A stretch of 64,000 nucleotides of DNA from Streptomyces solicavernae. GTDB taxonomy: Bacteria; Actinomycetota; Actinomycetes; Streptomycetales; Streptomycetaceae. Below the pieces are notes generated by a model. The model did not search any database and was not told where the DNA came from. It saw only the letters and a program-made list of their open reading frames with translations. A program made the position numbers and the translations under genes. Within the stretch, counting starts at the first letter, position 1, and each line of letters begins with the position of its first letter. Below, one piece after another: positions 1 through 8,548 of the stretch. The stretch lies in assembly GCF_029968095.1 (NCBI RefSeq), contig NZ_JASCIR010000025.1, positions 1-64,000 of the forward strand, given 5' to 3'.

Positions 1-2021
1 GCAGTCAGCTCCTGCTGGAGTGCGTCCCGCAGCCGGCCGGCCCGCTCGGCGACCTCCGCCGGGCCGAGCCGCACCGCCTGGGCGCACCACTTCTGCCCCT
101 CGGCGAGATCGCCCCGACGCGCGTAGAGCAGGGCGAGCCGGAGCGCCGCCCGGCCGTGCCCGGCCTCGGCCGCGCGCGTCCACCACAGCAGCGCCTCCGG
201 CTCGCTGCCCTCGCGCGCGAGCAGCAGGCCGAGGTTGAACGCGCCGCCGAGGCTGCCCGCCTCCGCGGCCTCGCGGTACCAGCGCGCGGCCTCGACCACG
301 TCGCCCCGGGCCGCCGCCAGCGTGCCGACGCGCACCTGGGCGCGCCGGTGGCCCTGCTCGGCCGCCCGCTCGTACCACTCCTCGCACTCGCTCTTCTCGC
401 CGACCGCCTCGCCGAGGACCGTGCCGACGGGCGCCCGTGTCGCGCTCCGGTCGAGCAGCGTGCCCAGTCGGTACGCGCCCTCCGCGCTGCCGCCGCCCGC
501 CGCGCACCGCAGATGGCGCTCGGCGGTCTGCGGGTCGCCCTCGCGGATCTTGGCGATGCCGGCCTGCAGTGCGGCCTCGGTGTGCCCGGCCTTGGCGGCC
601 CGCTCGTACCAGAGCAGTGCGGCCTCCTCGTCGTGCCGCCCGGCGTGCAGGATGCCGAGGTTGAACGCGGCGTCCACGCTGCCCGCCTCGGCGGCCTTGG
701 AGAACCACGGCTCGGCGCCCGCGGTGTCGCCGACCTGCAGCAGCAGCACGGCGAGCGCGTTGGCGGCCTCGCGGTGGCCGGCGTACGCGGCGCGGCGGTA
801 CCACTGCTCGGCCTGCTGGGTGCGGCCTTGCTCGGCGCAGAGCAGCCCGAGGTTGTACGCGCCGTTCACATCGCCCGCGTCCATCGCCGCGCGGTACCAG
901 CGCTCGGCGGTCTGGGTCTCGCCGCGCTCCGCGTGCAGGGCGCCGAGCGCGTTGGCGGCGTTGCCGTCGCCGTCCTGGGCGGCCTTGAGCCACCAGATGG
1001 AGGCGTTCTCCTCGTCGCCCGCGTCGCGCAGCAGGAAGCCGAGCGCGCAGGCGGCGCGCGGCTCGCCGTCCTTGGCGGACGTGAGGTACCAGCGGCCCGC
1101 CTCCTTCAGCTCGCCGCGCTGTTCCAGGATCGCGCCGAGCTGCAGTGCGGCCCGGCGGTGGCCGCGCGCGGCGGCCTGCCGGTACCACTGCTCGATCTCC
1201 TCGGCGAGCGTCAACTGCCCGCCGGACGCGAGCTCTTCGACCGGCTGTCCGGTCGGGTCGGCGGCCGCCGGTCCGTCGAGCGCGGGCTCGTCGACGCCGA
1301 TCACCACGGACGCGGAGCGCAGCAGTCCGGCGCCGAACACGACGGGCCGTGCCTCGCCGCGCTCACTCACGCTGTGCCGTCCGGTGTTCGGGCCACCGGT
1401 GAGGGCGCGGTGCCGGGTGCCCGTGGCGGGGCCGCGCCGGCCGCTTCCGGGCGGAAGCTCCTCGGCGGCCCGCCGCTCCAGCGCGCGGGCGAGGCGGTAC
1501 GCCGCTTCGCGGTGGCCGCGCTCGGCGGCTGCGCGCATCCAGCGCTCCGCGCCGACGTCGCTGCGGTGCTCCAGGAGGTCGGCGAGTGCGTACGCCCCGA
1601 GGACGTGGCCCTGTTCGGCGGACTGGCGCAGCCAGTACTCGGCGGCGGGCTCGTCGCCGCGCTCGCGGTGGTGGCGGCCGAGGGCGTGCGCGGCCGGGGC
1701 GGATCCGGCGACGGCGGCGATGCGCCACCAGCCGGCGGCCTCGTCGGCGTACCCGCGCTGGTGCAGCAGGACGCCCAGGTTGTTGGCGGCGGCGCGGTCG
1801 CCTTCGGCGGTCGCGCCGCGCAGGTAGGGCTCGGCGCCGTCGAAGTCGCCACGGCGGAGCAGCAGCGCGCCCAGCACGCTCATCGAGGCGACGTCACCGG
1901 CCTCGGCGGCGAGCCGGTGACGTGCCTCCTCCGCGACCGCACCGGGGTCGTCCCGGTCATCGGCCGACTGCATAAGTCGCCCTGTTTCCAACAGAGTTGC
2001 CTTGTCCCCCATAACGTCCAT
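1..2021 (-). CDS. Sel1/TPR-repeat protein, C-terminus cut by window edge
   Basis: Reads leftwards from an ATG at 2021 (MDVMGDKATLL) and leaves the window without a stop, so at least 673 residues are present and the C-terminus is missing. It is built from about 36-residue helical repeats of Sel1/TPR type, with recurring A-x-x-G-x-x-x-A-A-x-x-L-G-x-L and WYRRAA / WWxxAA cores spaced regularly along the chain. Such repeats are protein-interaction scaffolds; no catalytic domain is visible. A less repetitive, Pro/Gly/Ser-rich insert interrupts the array around residues 190-260. The ribosome site AGGTGG lies about 7 nt upstream. A second in-frame ATG at 2012 is a possible alternative start. No signal peptide is seen, so the protein is probably cytoplasmic. 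The partner or pathway cannot be told from this window. Confidence 0.85.
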   Translation of the reverse strand, partial: MDVMGDKATLLETGRLMQSADDRDDPGAVAEEARHRLAAEAGDVASMSVLGALLLRRGDFDGAEPYLRGATAEGDRAAANNLGVLLHQRGYADEAAGWWRIAAVAGSAPAAHALGRHHRERGDEPAAEYWLRQSAEQGHVLGAYALADLLEHRSDVGAERWMRAAAERGHREAAYRLARALERRAAEELPPGSGRRGPATGTRHRALTGGPNTGRHSVSERGEARPVVFGAGLLRSASVVIGVDEPALDGPAAADPTGQPVEELASGGQLTLAEEIEQWYRQAAARGHRRAALQLGAILEQRGELKEAGRWYLTSAKDGEPRAACALGFLLRDAGDEENASIWWLKAAQDGDGNAANALGALHAERGETQTAERWYRAAMDAGDVNGAYNLGLLCAEQGRTQQAEQWYRRAAYAGHREAANALAVLLLQVGDTAGAEPWFSKAAEAGSVDAAFNLGILHAGRHDEEAALLWYERAAKAGHTEAALQAGIAKIREGDPQTAERHLRCAAGGGSAEGAYRLGTLLDRSATRAPVGTVLGEAVGEKSECEEWYERAAEQGHRRAQVRVGTLAAARGDVVEAARWYREAAEAGSLGGAFNLGLLLAREGSEPEALLWWTRAAEAGHGRAALRLALLYARRGDLAEGQKWCAQAVRLGPAEVAERAGRLRDALQQELT

Positions 2022-2327
2022 CGTCGCACCACCTGCAACCCGGGTACACCTGGTTACCCATGCCAGTGAGGTCACTACAACGTTTTGTCGACATGCCCAC
2101 AGAGAGATAAGTCAAACACAGATCTCTCAACTCGCCCCGCCCGCCGCACGGATGACTTCAACACCCCCGGTCAGAGAACTGCACTCGTACGCCAAAAGGG
2201 GTGCGGGCGCGCACGAGGCCGGGCTCGGGCACGTGTGACGCCGGTCTCGGGCACGCCTGTCTCCGGGCTCGGGCACGCACGACGAAGGCCCGGATCCTGA
2301 TTCAGGATCCGGGCCTTCGTCATTCAG
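2022..2327. other. Intergenic region between Sel1 gene and tRNA
   Basis: No convincing gene. The AT-richer stretch around 2070-2130 probably holds the promoter of the Sel1 gene. Positions 2218-2281 hold three imperfect copies of a cgggctcgggcacg unit. The tRNA terminator lies at 2282-2320. Short ORFs here are not supported by a ribosome site or by codon bias. Confidence 0.5.
2282..2320 (-). terminator. Terminator hairpin after tRNA-Met
   Basis: Perfect 18-bp stem (2282-2299 with 2303-2320) around a 3-nt loop, 7 nt past the tRNA 3' end on the minus strand. There is no U tract, as is usual for Streptomyces terminators. Confidence 0.8.
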
Positions 2328-2401
2328 TAGCGGGGACAGGATTTGAACCTGCGACCTCTGGGTTATGAGCCCAGCGAGCTACCGAGCTGCTCCACCCCGC
2401 G
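2328..2401 (-). tRNA. Initiator tRNA-Met (CAT anticodon)
   Basis: On the minus strand the cloverleaf is complete: acceptor strands CGCGGGG and CCCCGCU, D arm GAGCAGCUCGGUAGCUC, anticodon loop CUCAUAA, and T loop GGUUCAAAUCC. Two initiator hallmarks are visible. There are three consecutive G:C pairs (GGG/CCC) at the base of the anticodon stem, and an unpaired C1-U72 at the top of the acceptor stem where elongators have a Watson-Crick pair. The length is 74 nt with the discriminator A. The CCA end is not encoded (the genome reads CTG there), so it must be added after transcription. Confidence 0.95.
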
Positions 2402-2490
2402 TCGTTGTGAGTCAACCGTACCACGGTGCGGGAGGGCATCCGGACAGGCCGGTCGCCGGGAGCGGAGGCTCGCTCCCGGCGACGTCAGCT

Positions 2491-5460
2491 CTAGCCGCCG
2501 TTCTTGTCGCCGTTCTTGTCGCCGGCCTTGTCGCCCGCCTTGTCAGCGGCCTTGTCCCCGCTCTTGTTGCCGATCTCCTCCTCGCGGGCCTTGGCCTCGG
2601 CGTCCGTCGCGCGCTTCAGGGCATCTGCGAGATCCTTCTGCGCCTCGCCGTACGCCTGCCAGTCCTGCTTCTTGAGGGCCTCCTCGCCGCGCTCCAGAGC
2701 GTTCTGCGCGTCCTCAAGCGCCTGCTGGACCGTCGGGTCGGTGGAGGGCGGCTGGTCCGGTTCGGTGGGCGGTTGTTCCGGACTGTCGGCCTCCGCGCCG
2801 AAGATCGCGTCGAAGGCCTCGGACAGGGTGTCCTTGAAGACGATGTTGCGGTTGTACTGGACGCCGACCTTCTTCAGCAGCGGATAGTTCGCGCTGCCAC
2901 CCTTCACGTACACCGGCTCGATATAGAGGAAGCCGTCGTTCATCGGCACCGTGAGCAGGTTGCCGTAGACGATGTCCGAGTCGGTGCCTCTCAGGTTCCG
3001 GACGAACTCGGCGACTTCGGGGTCACCGTTGAGCTCACTCTGCACCTGCTGGGGACCGGGGACCTCCGACTTCACGTTCAGGACTCTTATCGAGCCGTAG
3101 CTGTCGCTGGTGGCGTCCGCGTCCACCGCCATGAACGCGCCCAGGTTGGGCCGCCCGGCGGGTGTGAACGTCGTGGTCAGCGAGAACTTCTGTTCCTTGT
3201 CACCCGGCATCTTCAGGCTCAGGTAGTACGGCGGAACCGAGTTCTTCTCCTTGTTGGTCGGGTCGTTGGGGACCTGCCAGACGTCGGAGCCGCTGTAGAA
3301 CTGCGAGGGGCTCTCCACGTGGTAGCGCGTCATGAGCTCGCGCTGGACCTTGAACAGGTCCTGCGGGTAGCGCATGTGCTCGCGCAGCTCCGTGGAGATC
3401 TCGCTCTTCTTCTTGACCGTGCCCGGGAACGCGTTCATCCAGGTCTCCAGGACCGGGTCCTTCTCGTCCCACTGGTAGAGCTGGACCGAGCCGTCGTACG
3501 CGTCGACCGTCGCCTTGACCGAGTTGCGGATGTAGTTGACCTGGTTCTCCTGGGCCACCACCGCGCGCTGGTTGTTGGCGGCGGTCAGGGAGTCGGCCGT
3601 GGTGTCGCCGAGCGTGGTGCGCGAGGCGTACGGATAGCCGTTGCTCGTCGTGTAGGCGTCGACGATCCACTTGATCTTGCCGTCGACCACCGCCGGGTAG
3701 GCGTCGCCGTCGATGGTGAGCCAGGGGGCGACCGCCTCGACGCGCTCCTTGGGGGTGCGGTTGTAGAGGATCCGCGAACCCTCGCCGATCGCGCCGGAGT
3801 ACAGGATCTGCGGCTCGCTGAACGCCACCGCGTACGCCGCCCTGTTGACCGGGTTGGAGAGGTTGACCCCGCTGTTGCCCTCGTAGCTGGTGGTCTTCTC
3901 GCCGTCGGCCTCGTAGTCCAGCTCCTTCTGCGGGCCGCCCACGATCGAGTACTGCTGGGTCTTCTCGCCGTAGTAGATCCGCTGCTGGTACTCACCGAGC
4001 ATGCCCTTGGTCGGCAGTCCGGACTCGGTGAAGTCGGGGGAGCCGGCCGGGTCCGCCTTCGGGTCGGTGCCGGTGCCCTTGGCCGTGATCGCGCCGTAGC
4101 CGTGGGTGTAGGTGAAGTGGTCGTTGATCCAGTTCCGCTTCGGGATGCCGTCGAGGTCGAGCTCGCGCAGACCGATGACGGTGTCCTGTACCTTGCCGTT
4201 CGCGTCCTTGTAGCGGTCGACGTCGAGCGTGGTCGGGAACTGGTAGTACTTCCGCTGGCGCTGCAGCTGGTCGAAGGTCGGACCGACTACGTTCGGGTCG
4301 ATCACCCGGTAACTCGCCTGCGCCTCCGCGTCCTTGCGCAGCTGCTCCTTCGGCACCTGCTCACTGGTCTTGCCCTTGCCCGAGTAGTCGGTGACCTTGG
4401 CGTCCTGGATGCCGTACGCCTTGCGCGTCGCGTCGATGTTCTTCGCGATGTACGGCGACTCCTTCTTCTGCTCGTTCGGGTCGACCTGGAACTTCTGGAC
4501 GATGGCCGGGTAGAGGCCGCCGATCAGGATCGCCGAGAGCACCATCAGGCCGAAGCCGATGACGGGCAGCTGCCAGGTGCGCCGCCAGAGCGTCGCGAAG
4601 AACAGCACGGCGCAGATCGCGGCGATGAAGAAGAGGATGGTCTTGGCCGGCAGGTACGCATTCGCGTCGACGTACCGCAGGCCCGTCCAGTTGCCCGCCG
4701 CCTTGAAGTCGCTGGACTTCACCGCGAGTCCGTACCGGTCCAGCCAGTACGCCACCGCCTTCAGCGCGACGAAGATGCCGAGCAGCACCGACAGATGGCC
4801 GGTCGCCGCGGCCGTGGCCCGCGCGCCGGGGCTGGTGACGCGGAGCCCGCCGTAGAGGTAATGCGTCAGGGCGGCGGCGATCAGGCCGAGCACGGCGGCC
4901 GCGAAGCCGAAGCCCAGCAGGAAGCGGTACCAGGGCAGGTCGAAGGCGTAGAACGCCACGTCCAGGCCGAACTGGGGGTCCTTCTGTCCGAAGGGGACGC
5001 CGTTCACCCACATCAGCCACGTGCGCCACTGGCCCGCGGCCGAGGCGCCGGCGATGAGGCCGACCAGGGCCGTGATCCCGAGCAGGATCCACTTCTTGTA
5101 GGGGGCGATCCCCATGCGGTACCGGTCGAGGTTCTGCTGCTCCATCGACATGGCGCTGAGCGGCGGGCGCAGCCGGTGCGCCAGCCAGATGTTCACGCCG
5201 ACCGCCACCGCCATGAGCAGACCGAAGACCGCGAACAGTCCGATCTTGCTCCACAGGGTGGTGGTGAAGACGGAGGAGTACTTGACGGACCGGTACCAGA
5301 GCCAGTCAGTCCAGAACCCCGCGAACATGACGAATAGCATGGCCAGTACGGCCAGGACGCCCAGGGTCAGGAGCAGGGTGCGGACACGCCTGGAGGGTCG
5401 GCCCACTCTCATCCGTGGCCCCGATGGGCCTCCGCCGCGGTCCGGCATCTGGAAAGCCAA
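2491..5460 (-). CDS. UPF0182 family integral membrane protein
   Basis: About 989 residues. The first third carries seven hydrophobic segments separated by short basic loops. The rest is a large, mostly extracytoplasmic domain rich in Y/D/G, followed by a charged, low-complexity tail in which KAADKAGDKAGDKNGD-like units repeat. Family UPF0182 (COG1615) is widespread in Actinobacteria and has no established function; the mycobacterial homologue is Rv3193c. Start choice: the longest ORF begins at a GTG at 5547 with no ribosome site, whereas a TTG at 5460 (giving MAFQMPDRGGG) sits 6 nt behind GAGGTG and matches where I recall Streptomyces homologues beginning. The gene is transcribed away from the PPA1309-family gene, with about 150 bp of promoter DNA between them. 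Identity is clear; function is unknown. Confidence 0.9.
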   Translation of the reverse strand: MAFQMPDRGGGPSGPRMRVGRPSRRVRTLLLTLGVLAVLAMLFVMFAGFWTDWLWYRSVKYSSVFTTTLWSKIGLFAVFGLLMAVAVGVNIWLAHRLRPPLSAMSMEQQNLDRYRMGIAPYKKWILLGITALVGLIAGASAAGQWRTWLMWVNGVPFGQKDPQFGLDVAFYAFDLPWYRFLLGFGFAAAVLGLIAAALTHYLYGGLRVTSPGARATAAATGHLSVLLGIFVALKAVAYWLDRYGLAVKSSDFKAAGNWTGLRYVDANAYLPAKTILFFIAAICAVLFFATLWRRTWQLPVIGFGLMVLSAILIGGLYPAIVQKFQVDPNEQKKESPYIAKNIDATRKAYGIQDAKVTDYSGKGKTSEQVPKEQLRKDAEAQASYRVIDPNVVGPTFDQLQRQRKYYQFPTTLDVDRYKDANGKVQDTVIGLRELDLDGIPKRNWINDHFTYTHGYGAITAKGTGTDPKADPAGSPDFTESGLPTKGMLGEYQQRIYYGEKTQQYSIVGGPQKELDYEADGEKTTSYEGNSGVNLSNPVNRAAYAVAFSEPQILYSGAIGEGSRILYNRTPKERVEAVAPWLTIDGDAYPAVVDGKIKWIVDAYTTSNGYPYASRTTLGDTTADSLTAANNQRAVVAQENQVNYIRNSVKATVDAYDGSVQLYQWDEKDPVLETWMNAFPGTVKKKSEISTELREHMRYPQDLFKVQRELMTRYHVESPSQFYSGSDVWQVPNDPTNKEKNSVPPYYLSLKMPGDKEQKFSLTTTFTPAGRPNLGAFMAVDADATSDSYGSIRVLNVKSEVPGPQQVQSELNGDPEVAEFVRNLRGTDSDIVYGNLLTVPMNDGFLYIEPVYVKGGSANYPLLKKVGVQYNRNIVFKDTLSEAFDAIFGAEADSPEQPPTEPDQPPSTDPTVQQALEDAQNALERGEEALKKQDWQAYGEAQKDLADALKRATDAEAKAREEEIGNKSGDKAADKAGDKAGDKNGDKNGG

Positions 5461-5613
5461 GGTGCGCACCTCGAAGTTCGCTGTTGGTTGCTGCTGTTGA
5501 GCTGCTGACGAGCTGTTGTCTGGGGGCTCAGCGATCGTAGAGCCCACTGATGCAACTTACTGAAGCTTTACTCAGTTCCCGATCTCGGGCATGAACCAGG
5601 CAGGATATTGCTC

Positions 5614-6171
5614 ATGCCCAACCAGACCCCCTCCGGCCCCCCGATGGCTGCGAGCCCGCTGACCCGTGCCGTGCTTGAGATCGACGAGTACGTCGCCGGC
5701 ATCGGCTGGGACCAGCCCGCCCGTCTCTTCGCCCTCGTCGACACCGCTCAACTGCGCAGTCAGGAACCCGGCCTCGCCGACCGCCTCGGCCTCGGCGAGG
5801 AGCAGGCTCCCGGCACCCTCACCCCCATCGAGCAGGAGGAACTGCCCGCGGGCAGCCCGCTCGACGAGTTCCTCGGCACCATCGCCTGGCCCGGCGCGGT
5901 GGCCGGCTGCGCGCTGTCGGTGGAGCGGCTGATGCTGCCGCCGTCGGCCGAGACCTCGGTACCGGAGGGCCTGAGCGAGGCCGAGTTGACCAAGTGGGTG
6001 GCCGAGCACCCGGACCGTCAGGAGGTCCGGATGACGGTGGCCGTGCTGCGGGACGGCGCGCGTGAGTCGGCGCTGCGGCTGCGCGAGAAGGACTCGCCGA
6101 CCGAGGTCCTCACCGGCTCGGAGCTGGTGCCGGGCCTGGCGGACGCGCTGGCGGCGACGTTCGCGGAGTAA
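5614..6171 (+). CDS. PPA1309 family protein
   Basis: 185 residues from ATG 5614; GGCAGG lies about 9 nt upstream and favours this over the in-frame TTG at 5608. It is soluble and acidic with no membrane segment. The pattern LTRAVLEIDEYVAGIGWDQPARLFALVDT, later PLDEFLGTIAWP and VRMTVAVLRDGARESALRLR, is that of a conserved actinobacterial family annotated only as PPA1309; no biochemical role is known. It is divergent from the UPF0182 gene and convergent with the YlbL-type protease, from which a strong hairpin separates it. Identity as a conserved family member is good; I do not assign a function. Confidence 0.85.
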   Translation: MPNQTPSGPPMAASPLTRAVLEIDEYVAGIGWDQPARLFALVDTAQLRSQEPGLADRLGLGEEQAPGTLTPIEQEELPAGSPLDEFLGTIAWPGAVAGCALSVERLMLPPSAETSVPEGLSEAELTKWVAEHPDRQEVRMTVAVLRDGARESALRLREKDSPTEVLTGSELVPGLADALAATFAE

Positions 6172-6188
6172 CCGTCGACCCGTACGCC

Positions 6189-6224
6189 GGTGGGGGCGCC
6201 CTATTCGCCGAGGGCGCCCCCACC
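6189..6224. terminator. Bidirectional terminator hairpin
   Basis: A 13-bp perfect GC stem (6189-6201 with 6212-6224) with a 10-nt loop lies between two convergent stop codons, so it can serve both the PPA1309-family gene and the ylbL-like gene. Confidence 0.8.
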
Positions 6225-6234
6225 GTGCTTCGGC

Positions 6235-7335
6235 CTACTTCGCGGGCGTGCAGCTGGGGAGGCTGCCGGTCCTGCCCGCGCGGATCTCCTTCAGCGACTT
6301 CACCGCGTCGTCGATGGTCCTGACCTTCACGAGGGTGAGGCCGTCGGGGATGTCCTTCGCGGCGGAGGCGCAGTTCTCGGCGGGCGTGAGGAAGTACTCG
6401 GCGCCCTTGTCACGCGCGCCGACGGTCTTCATCTCGATGCCGCCGATCGGGCCGACCTCGCCGTTCTCGGTGATCGTGCCCGTACCGGCGACGAATCTGC
6501 CGCCCGTGAGGTCCTTCGGGGTCAGCTTGTCGACGAGGCCCAGCGCGAACATCAGGCCGGCGCTGGGGCCGCCGACGTCGGCCAGCTTGATGTCGATGTT
6601 GAACGGGAACGTGTGGTCCGTGCCCGCCTCGATGCCGACGATCGCGTGCTTGTCGCCCTTCTTCGGGTCGGCGGCCTCGGTGGCCACGGCGATCTGCTCG
6701 GTGCCCGTAGCCTCCTTGCCTGCCTTCTCCGCGGCGGCCGCCTCCTTGGCGGGGACGACGGTGAAGACGACCTTCTCGCCCGCCTCGTGCTCGGTGACCA
6801 GCTTCGCGACGTCCGCGGGCTGCTTCACCGCGGTGCCGTCGACGGCCTTGATCACATCGCCCGCGTGCAGCTCGCCCTGGGCCGGCCTGCCCTTCACGAC
6901 CTTGGAGACGACGACCCGGGTCTGCACCGGGATGTCCAGCTGTTTCAGGGCGGCGACCTTGGCGCTCTCCTGGGACTGGCTGAACTCCTCGGCGTTCTCC
7001 TGGCTGGACTGCTCCTCGGTCTTGCCGTCCGGGTAGAGCGTCTCGTGCGGCACCACGATGTTGTCGTGGGCCAGCCATCCGTAGACCGCCTGGAACAAGT
7101 TCATGTTGTAGTCGGCGCTGGTGACGCGGACCGTCGTCATGTTCAGGTGACCGGTCGTCGGGTACGTCTTGTGGCCGCTGATCTGCAGAACCGGTTCGCC
7201 GCCGTGCTCCCCCAGTGTGTTCACCGTCGGTCCCGGAGTCATCTCCGAGTACGGGACCTTGATGAGGACTCCCGCGCACAGCAGCGCGATCAGCATCAGG
7301 GTGGAGGCGAGCATCGTCGCGGTGCGGCGTGGCAT
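6235..7335 (-). CDS. YlbL-type membrane-anchored PDZ and Lon-like (S16) serine protease
   Basis: 366 residues. One N-terminal transmembrane anchor (about residues 8-27) is followed by an extracytoplasmic part. A PDZ domain lies around 125-185 (GELHAGDVIKAVDG core), interrupted by an Ala/Glu/Lys-rich stretch near 195-225. A Lon-type proteolytic domain occupies about 235-345. The catalytic dyad is recognisable: Ser258 in GGPSAGLMFALG and Lys303 in GGIEMK, about 45 residues apart as in Lon. The family (YlbL, Rv3194c) is thought to be a surface quality-control or regulatory protease; the substrate here is unknown. The gene is followed by a shared terminator. Its start ATG at 7335 has no strong ribosome site. 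Confidence 0.92.
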   Translation of the reverse strand: MPRRTATMLASTLMLIALLCAGVLIKVPYSEMTPGPTVNTLGEHGGEPVLQISGHKTYPTTGHLNMTTVRVTSADYNMNLFQAVYGWLAHDNIVVPHETLYPDGKTEEQSSQENAEEFSQSQESAKVAALKQLDIPVQTRVVVSKVVKGRPAQGELHAGDVIKAVDGTAVKQPADVAKLVTEHEAGEKVVFTVVPAKEAAAAEKAGKEATGTEQIAVATEAADPKKGDKHAIVGIEAGTDHTFPFNIDIKLADVGGPSAGLMFALGLVDKLTPKDLTGGRFVAGTGTITENGEVGPIGGIEMKTVGARDKGAEYFLTPAENCASAAKDIPDGLTLVKVRTIDDAVKSLKEIRAGRTGSLPSCTPAK

Positions 7336-7416
7336 GGAACGACAGTACGGGACAGGTCTGTCAGTGCACCGCCGGGGCCGGTCCGTGCGCGCCAGGACCA
7401 GCGGCGACAGTGCAGT

Positions 7417-7692
7417 TCAGGAGGCCCGCGCGGGGTCCGAACCGGAACCTGTCCGCGGCATCCGGGTCGGATCCGCGGCGGCCTCTTCCGGCAGGTCGGC
7501 AGCGGTCTCGTTCTCGTCGGCATCCCCTGCGGCTTCGACGTGCTCGGTCTTCTCCATGGCCGCGCGGAACTTCGCGTACCCGGCGAGCTCCGCGACATCG
7601 CCCGTTCTGCGGTTGCGGGCAGCCCAACTGCCCCACATTCCCGCACAGATCGCAGCCATAAGCGGAATCAGCAACCACGTAAGCGCCGCCAT
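7417..7692 (-). CDS. Small single-span membrane protein, hypothetical
   Basis: 91 residues from an ATG preceded by GGGAGG at good spacing. Residues 3-22 form a single hydrophobic segment (WLLIPLMAAICAGMWGSW), followed by positively charged RNRR. The remaining two thirds is an acidic, Glu/Ala/Asp-rich tail, probably cytoplasmic. No known domain. It lies 81 bp upstream of the ylbL-like gene in the same direction and may be cotranscribed with it. Small anchors of this kind are common beside membrane proteases, but that link is only inference. Confidence 0.7.
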   Translation of the reverse strand: MAALTWLLIPLMAAICAGMWGSWAARNRRTGDVAELAGYAKFRAAMEKTEHVEAAGDADENETAADLPEEAAADPTRMPRTGSGSDPARAS

Positions 7693-7895
7693 GCCGACCT
7701 CCCGACCCCATGAGCGACCTCAACCGACTGATCAGCAGATTAACCATCTGCAAGGTCAACGCTCGCCTCAGGGGTGCGGTTACGCAACCGGAGCCACAGC
7801 TGAGGAACCCGCGGTGCAAGGTTCCACGCCGTGGACCACGTACGACTCACCGGACCGGGCGAGTACGCCGTCGGCCGACCGGGGGACGTCAGGGC

Positions 7896-8378
7896 TCAGC
7901 AGGCGCCGACCCACTCCTCCGTGCCGTCCGAGAAGCGCTGGTGCTTCCAGATCGGGACTTCGTGCTTGAGGTCGTCGATCAGCTTGCGGCAGGCCGCGAA
8001 CGCCTCCGCGCGGTGCGGGCAGGAGACGGCGACGACCACGGCGAGGTCGCCCACCGCCAGATCGCCCACGCGGTGCACCGCCGCCAGTGCGCGGACCGGG
8101 AAGTCGGCCACGACCTTGTCGGCCACGCGGCGCATCTCCGCCTCGGCGGTGGGGTGGCAGGAGTACCCGAGCGCGTCCACACCCGCCCCGCCATCGTGAT
8201 TGCGCACGGTCCCCACGAACAGGGCCGTGCCGCCCGCGGTCGGATCGCCCACGGCCGCGAAGACCTCGTCGAGCGAGAGCGGGGTGTCCTGGATCGCGAG
8301 CAGACGGATCGGGTCCTCGTGCTGCTCCGCCGGGTCGGGGCCGGGAGTCTCGTCGTTCGGTGCTGCCATACCGTCCAT
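7896..8378 (-). CDS. moaE: Molybdopterin synthase catalytic subunit MoaE
   Basis: About 160 residues. MoaE transfers sulfur from the MoaD thiocarboxylate to precursor Z (cPMP), giving molybdopterin. Visible family features are GTALFVGTVRNHDGG near the N-terminus, YSCHPTAEAEM, VHRVGDLAVGDLAVVVAVSCPHRAEAF in the core, and the active-site segment KHEVPIWKHQ with its conserved lysines. Start uncertain: GTG 8393, ATG 8378 and ATG 8369 are all possible and none has a strong ribosome site; an unstructured D/E/P-rich leader precedes the domain. Its sulfur-pathway partner moeZ is in the same window, about 34 kb away. No moaD is seen here. Confidence 0.9.
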   Translation of the reverse strand: MDGMAAPNDETPGPDPAEQHEDPIRLLAIQDTPLSLDEVFAAVGDPTAGGTALFVGTVRNHDGGAGVDALGYSCHPTAEAEMRRVADKVVADFPVRALAAVHRVGDLAVGDLAVVVAVSCPHRAEAFAACRKLIDDLKHEVPIWKHQRFSDGTEEWVGAC

Positions 8379-8548
8379 GGTGCCGTACGCCACCGACAGG
8401 GGGAATAGCGGTTTCGACCGGTCGTACGCGCCCGGCGTAGGAGGGATCTACAGGAGCCGCGGCCCGGCGGCCGGGCGGTGCAGCGGCCAGGCACTGCAGA
8501 AGGAGTGCCTGGCCCTGGCAGAAGACCGCGCCGCCGGCTCCCGCGCCG

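Noticed and set aside
2365..5337. 990-codon plus-strand ORF
   Set aside because: It lies antisense to the UPF0182 gene; the translation is a Leu/Val/Arg-rich shadow produced by GC bias.
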